Source: Solanum dulcamara (Eukaryota > Streptophyta > Magnoliopsida > Solanales > Solanaceae). From it: DNA of 64,000 nucleotides. Shown one piece after another: positions 59,430 through 64,000 of this stretch (its first letter is position 1; each line of letters starts with the position of its first letter). The stretch is from contig NC_077237.1 in assembly GCF_947179165.1 (NCBI RefSeq), forward strand, positions 66,714,023-66,778,022, in the 5' to 3' direction. The notes under the pieces were generated by a model. That model was not told where the DNA came from. It was given only the letters and a program-made list of their open reading frames with translations, and searched no databases. A program made the position numbers and the translations under genes.

Positions 59430-60096
59430 CTCTTACCTCCCTAATGATTATGCAAGAAATGGTAAATGACGCTTCATCCATGGATGAACAACTTATGAAT
59501 CTAGCGAAGTTAGTCGAAGGATTGACAAAGCATGTATACCACCAAGAGTCTCAAATTGATAAGTTGATGGATAAGATGGAGGGTCTTTAGATGTAGAAGC
59601 TAGTCATGCACCTGGAAGGGTATTTAAGTTCAAGAGATTGAAAATCCTGTGAAACAAGCACCACCTGTCAAGGAGATGCTAGTTTCTTCTAATGGGATGA
59701 TCCCACTTGATCGATTGAAGGATTTCATCGAAGGGACCATCAAAGAAAAGTATGAAGTCTCCACCAAGTCTTCCCATATGTATGCCAAGCTGTACACTGC
59801 AAGGATTGATAGCTTTAAAATGTCTGCCGATTATCAACCTCCCAAATTCAGCAGTTTGAGGGCAAAGGAAATCCAAAGCAACATGTTGCACACTTTGTGG
59901 AGACATGCAATAATGTTGGGACCTGTGGAGACTATCTTGTGAAGCAGTTCATCCGCTCTCTGAAAGAAAATTCCTTTGATTGATATACCAATCTCGAATC
60001 TGATTCTATCGATAGTTAGGAGCAACTAGAGCACGAGTTTCTTAATCAGTTCTATAGCACAAGGCATACGATGAGCATGGTAGAACTCACAAATAC
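59430..60096 (+). pseudogene. gag remnant of the plus-strand gypsy element, cut by CACTA insertion
   Basis: A frame of 97 codons (59649-59942) reads KEMLVSSNGMIPLDRLKDFI, then GTIKEKYEVSTKSSHMYAKL and MSADYQPPKFSSL. This is the gag type common in nightshade and legume genomes, where QPPKFQQFDGKGNPKQHVAH is usual. After frame shifts the text continues to about 60075 (NQFYSTRHTMSMVELT-like). It stops exactly where the CACTA end begins (60097). Upstream, 58960-59430 is leader with short frames only. Confidence 0.7.
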
Positions 60097-62040
60097 CACT
60101 ACAGGAAATTTGACTTTTAATGACCAACTCTTAACGTCAGGATAGGAATCTGGTCGTTAAAAGTGTATCTATAACGATACAATTTTTTTCTTGTCGTTAA
60201 AAGACAATTTTCAGTTTAATATTAGCAAGGGGGCAAAATCCGTATGTTAAAAAATTTAATTACTTGTCGCTTTATTATTAAAAAGAGGCGCTATTAATTT
60301 CCCTCCTAAATCAGCACTTCTCTTTACCCAGGCCTTCAACTGTCCTTGCAAAAAGAAAATAGATCGAGGGCTTCTCTTCATCCGTAACGTGTGTGTTCAC
60401 TTTCCATGTTTGTTAGAGGAATATCAGAAATCGGAGATATATACTCCTCATCAGCAACAAGCTTCCTCCCGTTTCCAGATCTGTTAAGAGAAAATATTTC
60501 GTAGGTCTCTCTGTTTAATCTTTTAAATACAAATCAGGGCCTCTCTATTTTGATCATAGAACTCAGTCTTGTCTTCTTACTTTTCACCGTCACATGATTT
60601 TCACTGGTCTAGGTGTTGCAACTGATAATATCGGGTTTCATCTTTGAGTTTGCTTCTCTCAAGGTAAGTTCATGTTGTTTTTACCTATGAATTGCTTTGT
60701 GAATATCTAATTGCCCAATTCTGAATTTAATCCTATATAATTTCATCTAGGTTTCTTTTTTCTTAATCTTGTTTGTTGGTAATTTTGTATGTGCCCGAAA
60801 GTATAGTTTGGTAACAACTCTTTTGGCTGAAAAAAAATAGTTTGGTAACAACTGAAAGTATAGTTTGGTAGCACCGCGTCGTCAAAACTCCTGGTACAAA
60901 CAACCATATCTTTTCGTCTAACTTAAAATTGTTCATTACCTAGTTCTTTTAGTTTGCTTTGTGATTATTCATTCAATTTTTAAGTATAAATTAGTATTTC
61001 TATGAATAGAGCAGAATGAATGTAGACGATGGATAGAGATCTTAGCTTGTATGGGATTGAGTCGTAGTTGATTTTAATGTTTGATTGATTGGAATACAGG
61101 TGGGAAGTTTGCGTATCAGACTACCAAGAAGGGCGCAAATGGTCTCAAGTGCCTTGTCACTGGAAAGAGGATTCAGGGGGTAATGCAATCTTTCCTTCGT
61201 ATGTTCTTCCTTTTGCATTTTGTGATTCAATTTCCTAAACTTAGTATTTGTTATTTAGATCATAAATTTTTATATTTTCTCTTGACAAGGCTGTGGTTTG
61301 CATTAAGCATTCTGCTGCATTTTGTTCACCACACGTTTTACTAATATATTATCAGTGGTTTGACGATGTCCATAGAATCAAAGCTTGTATGTAGTTTGTG
61401 AGAGGTCTTCAGATGATATCATTAATATGGTTGCATTTCTCTGTTTCCATATTTGTTTAGGAAAATCAGCAAATAGAGTTGCACTAAGGGCGTGCATCTC
61501 TCTGTCTTAAGATTTGTTAAACAAAATAAGGGGTGCGTCTCTCTATAATCACAGTCAACTCTCAACCTAAGATTCAGTTAGCCATATGTCGCAACTTCCT
61601 TATAGTACTCTTAATTGTGAGTTAGCTAAAGTAAACTTGTCTAAACAATCTTTAAAAGTTGTCTCTTTTGTAGTCTCATTCCAGGGTTAAATCTATGTTC
61701 TTCCTTGTTTGAATTAGTAAATATTTTCCAATTTTTATAACTTCCAAATTCACATAGAAGAAATTCAGTGATGCTCTCCTAGTTCAGTTAACCCACGTCG
61801 GTCTACCCAATGCTTTACAATCGCCTCTAAAAAATAGTCTTATATAGCCAGGTCTCCTCTATGTCCAGCTTTTGAGAAGAAAATCGGCAGATAAATATAG
61901 TTATGTCTCTCTGTTTCCAGATTTATCAAGGAAAATGCACAAACAAAGCTGCACTCTAGCGTGTCTCTCTCTGTCTCATGGTTTGTTGAACAAAATAAGA
62001 CATCTGTCTCTCTGTCTAAAGGTTTGTTAACATGAATCCA
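60097..62040 (+). mobile_element. CACTA (En/Spm) transposon end with captured gene sequence; right end not found
   Basis: It starts CACTACAGGAAATTTGACTT at 60097, the CACTA terminal inverted repeat. Subterminal copies of GTCGTTAAAAG lie at 60152-60160 and 60193-60201, and GATAACGATA-like text between them. The interior has no transposase text. It carries an eL34 gene fragment and several CTCTCTGT-plus-GATTTGTTAA repeats (60510, 61437-61520, 61905-62030). I could not find the matching TAGTG end, so the right limit is an estimate and the copy may be truncated. Confidence 0.7.
60872..61179 (+). pseudogene. RPL34: Captured fragment of a cytosolic ribosomal protein eL34 gene (two partial exons and an intron)
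   Basis: The end of an exon at 60872-60893 codes HRVVKTP plus the first base of Gly, followed by a GT donor at 60894. An AG acceptor at 61098-61099 precedes an exon at 61100-61179, which continues the same codon and reads [20 protein letters not shown], then TGKRIQG, followed by a GT donor. This matches the N-terminal third of plant eL34 (usual [20 protein letters not shown]), with intron phase 1 kept. The initiator part and the C-terminal two thirds are absent. It lies in a CACTA element, so it is best read as transposon capture (transduplication). It may be transcribed, but it cannot make a full ribosomal protein. Confidence 0.85.
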
Positions 62041-62549
62041 ACATATTTTTTGATAGCTTAATTAAGCTAATATTAGGTGACAAAAGAAACTATAAGAAAA
62101 CAAAGTCACAACCTGTTTACAGAAAGGAGTACTAAAGGAGCCAACTAATCAAGGACGAAAACACTGTCTGTCACAACAAATTACATATCAACTAAGAGCC
62201 AAACTAACTGAGTCTAACAGGAAAACCCTAACAACAACAACCCAGACTAAGAAACCCTGCAACCCAACTACAGGTACAACAAGAGATAAGAACAGGTAAA
62301 ATTAGACAATAACCGATCGGCCGCCCATATCCCTGAAAGGTACAAACGTTAACAAACACACCCCCAGCCCCCATAAAATCGGAGAACCACACCATACAAG
62401 TATACTGGTGATAGGCGATGCTAATGAATGCAAGTCTGTAGAAAAATCCAATAACATCATCGGTGGCTCTCAGATATCTAGGAATGGAGGCCAGGTTCAA
62501 GAGCATTTTGGTGGTCAATCAGGTGCACTGGGAGATCCCGAGTGCCTAA
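62041..62549. other. Unassigned sequence between the CACTA region and gypsy pol
   Basis: A minus-strand frame of 96 codons (62518-62228) is rich in hydrophobic residues and Cys and begins MTTKMLLNLASIPRYLRATD. I do not recognise it, and I cannot tell a real gene from chance. A perfect palindrome TAGCTTAATTAAGCTA lies near 62056. The segment could be the far part of the CACTA copy or another insertion into the gypsy element. Confidence 0.3.
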
Positions 62550-64000
62550 GGACACTTCTATGTAGCTCCAGCAAAAGTAGAGGCTAAGGCATCGTACATT
62601 GTGATTACATGTATTATTCTTTTATACTATTAGCCCACCTCAACTTTATTTGATCCAGGCTCTACTTATTCGTATGTATCTCTATATTAGGCTCCTTGAT
62701 TGAGTATATGTCAAAAGCCTTAAGTAGTGCCACTGTGTATTTTGACCCAGTAGGTGAGTCTTTAGTAGTAGATCTGTTTTTCAGATCCCATTTGATGTCT
62801 ATTCAAGGTCAGGACACCCGGGATGACCTTATATTGTTTGATATGTTGGAAATTGATACGATTCTGGGCATGGACTAGTTTTCCTCTTATCAAGCGATCT
62901 TGGATTTCTATGCCAAGATCGTTACCTTAGCCATGCCTGGTATTCCACTAGTGGTGTGGCAAGGCTCATGTAGTCGGATATTGGTAGGGGTTATTTATTT
63001 TATTTGGGCTCAATTATTTGTGGCTAGCGGGTGTTTAGCTTACCTTGCATATGTAAGAGATATTAGTATGGAGGGCCCTATGGTTAGTTTAGTTCCTATA
63101 GTATGAGAATATGTAGATGTATTTCCTATAAACCTGCTTGGCCTCCCCTCGAATCATGATATTGACTTTTCCATTGACTTGGATCCAGGTACCCATCCTA
63201 TTTCTATTCCACTATATCGTATGGTCCCCGCCGAGCTCAAGGAGCTCAGTGTTAAGTTTTAGGATCTCGTAGGTTAGAGATTCATTCGGCCTAGGGCATC
63301 ACCGTAGGGTGCCCCAATCTTGTTTGTGAAGAAGGATAACTTTACGGATATGTGTTGATTATAGGAAGACGAACAAGGTGATGGTAAAGAATCATTACCT
63401 GATGCCTCGTATTGATGACTTATTTGATCAGCTTATGGGTGTCATAGTGTTATATAAGATTTACTTGAGGTCCAATTACCATAGGGTGAGGATTAGTGTA
63501 GCAGACATCCAAGACTCGTTACGGCTATTATGAGTTCGTAGTGATGTCTTTTGGGTTGACTTATTCCCCTATCGACTTTACGCATTAATGACCCATATAT
63601 TCAGGTCATACCTTTATTACTTTTTCATAATATTCATTGATTACATATTTCTATTTTCATGGAGTCGCAGTGAGCATGAACAACATTTGAGGATAGAGTT
63701 CCAAACTTTGTGAGATCAGTGTCTTTAAGCTAAGTTCTCAAAGTGTGAGTTTAGACTTGAGTCTATAGCATTCTTGGGCAATGTAGTGTCCAAGGATGGA
63801 ATTATGGTAGATATGGTGAAGATTGAGGCTATTTATGAGTGGTCTAGGCCCACCTTAGTGACTGAGATTCTTAGCTTCATCAGACAAGCTGGGTACTATA
63901 GGCGCTTTGTTGAGGGATTCCCTTCTATAGAAACATCTTTGAATCGATTGACTTCCCAGGATGTTCCTTTTGCATGGTCAGAGGAGTGTGAGAGGAGCAT
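62550..64000 (+). pseudogene. Ty3/gypsy protease and reverse transcriptase remnant, runs off the window
   Basis: The protease motif LFDPGSTYSYVSLY is at about 62646-62690. IQGQDTRDDLILFDMLEIDT, then ILGMD, follow in an open frame (62696-62878), and AKIVTLAMPGIPLVVW at 62909-62956. RT text follows in shifting frames: AELKEL near 63232, IRPRASP-like text near 63285, [12 protein letters not shown] near 63405, and the active site reading FIDY (usual FIDD) near 63635. Then come [33 protein letters not shown] near 63740-63800 and [13 protein letters not shown] near 63890. Frequent stops and the active-site change make it inactive. The family differs in wording from the gypsy copies at 3.6 to 30 kb. 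Confidence 0.8.

Noticed and set aside
1..64000. Endogenous pararetrovirus or other virus-derived sequence
   Set aside because: All RT-type text fits gypsy, copia or LINE families with their usual neighbours; no movement or coat protein text is seen.

Overview
The window reads as repeat-rich plant nuclear DNA, most likely from the nightshade family (Solanaceae, probably Solanum). The reasons are the AT-rich intron-containing gene, a SolS-type SINE with a TTG-repeat tail, and LTR families beginning TGTAAGACC, TGTTACACCCC, TGTTGACACCC and TGTAGACATC. All identifications come from reading the sequence; no database search was run.

Only one intact protein-coding gene is supported: a 12-exon phosphoethanolamine N-methyltransferase gene (PEAMT/NMT type, 35535..39557, + strand, 502 codons). 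It has a TATA box at 35321, a G-box at 35173 and a 25-codon upstream ORF (35375..35452) of the conserved PEAMT type that mediates phosphocholine feedback on translation. Enzyme and uORF together form the committed step of phosphocholine synthesis and its own translational brake.

The rest is layered mobile-element debris. From 1 to 25.1 kb there is a minus-strand LTR (1..2351), then a plus-strand element coding a decayed plant-transposon-protein domain. That element is split by a minus-strand Ty3/gypsy element (3664..21638, target duplication YAGTT), which is itself split by a second, related gypsy element (6123..14991, target duplication AACTA). From 25.2 to 33.5 kb lies a plus-strand gypsy element that lost most of pol, fused at 30247 to a 3'-truncated minus-strand LINE. 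From 33.6 to 35.0 kb a long inverted-repeat (foldback) element with a SINE in its loop sits just upstream of the PEAMT promoter.

Downstream of PEAMT there is a 361-bp non-autonomous Helitron (39800..40160). It is followed by an old minus-strand LTR holding a solo LTR (41001..46511, target duplication GTGGT), whose 26-bp tandem array carries another solo LTR (42994..45314, target duplication AAGTT). At 47.2 to 49.2 kb two TRIM-like elements lie head to head. At 49.5 to 58.4 kb is a decayed Ty1/copia (SIRE-like) element whose 3' LTR is split by a further solo LTR. It sits in the LTR of a plus-strand gypsy element whose gag (about 59.4 to 60.1 kb) is cut by a CACTA transposon end. The CACTA region carries a captured, intron-bearing fragment of a cytosolic ribosomal protein eL34 gene. 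The window ends in a degenerate plus-strand gypsy protease/reverse transcriptase (62.55 to 64.0 kb).

I did not find a convincing new biological system. The most notable items are the uORF-controlled PEAMT gene flanked closely by a hairpin-forming element and a Helitron, the eL34 transduplication in a CACTA element, and several insertion nests whose order can be read from intact target-site duplications.
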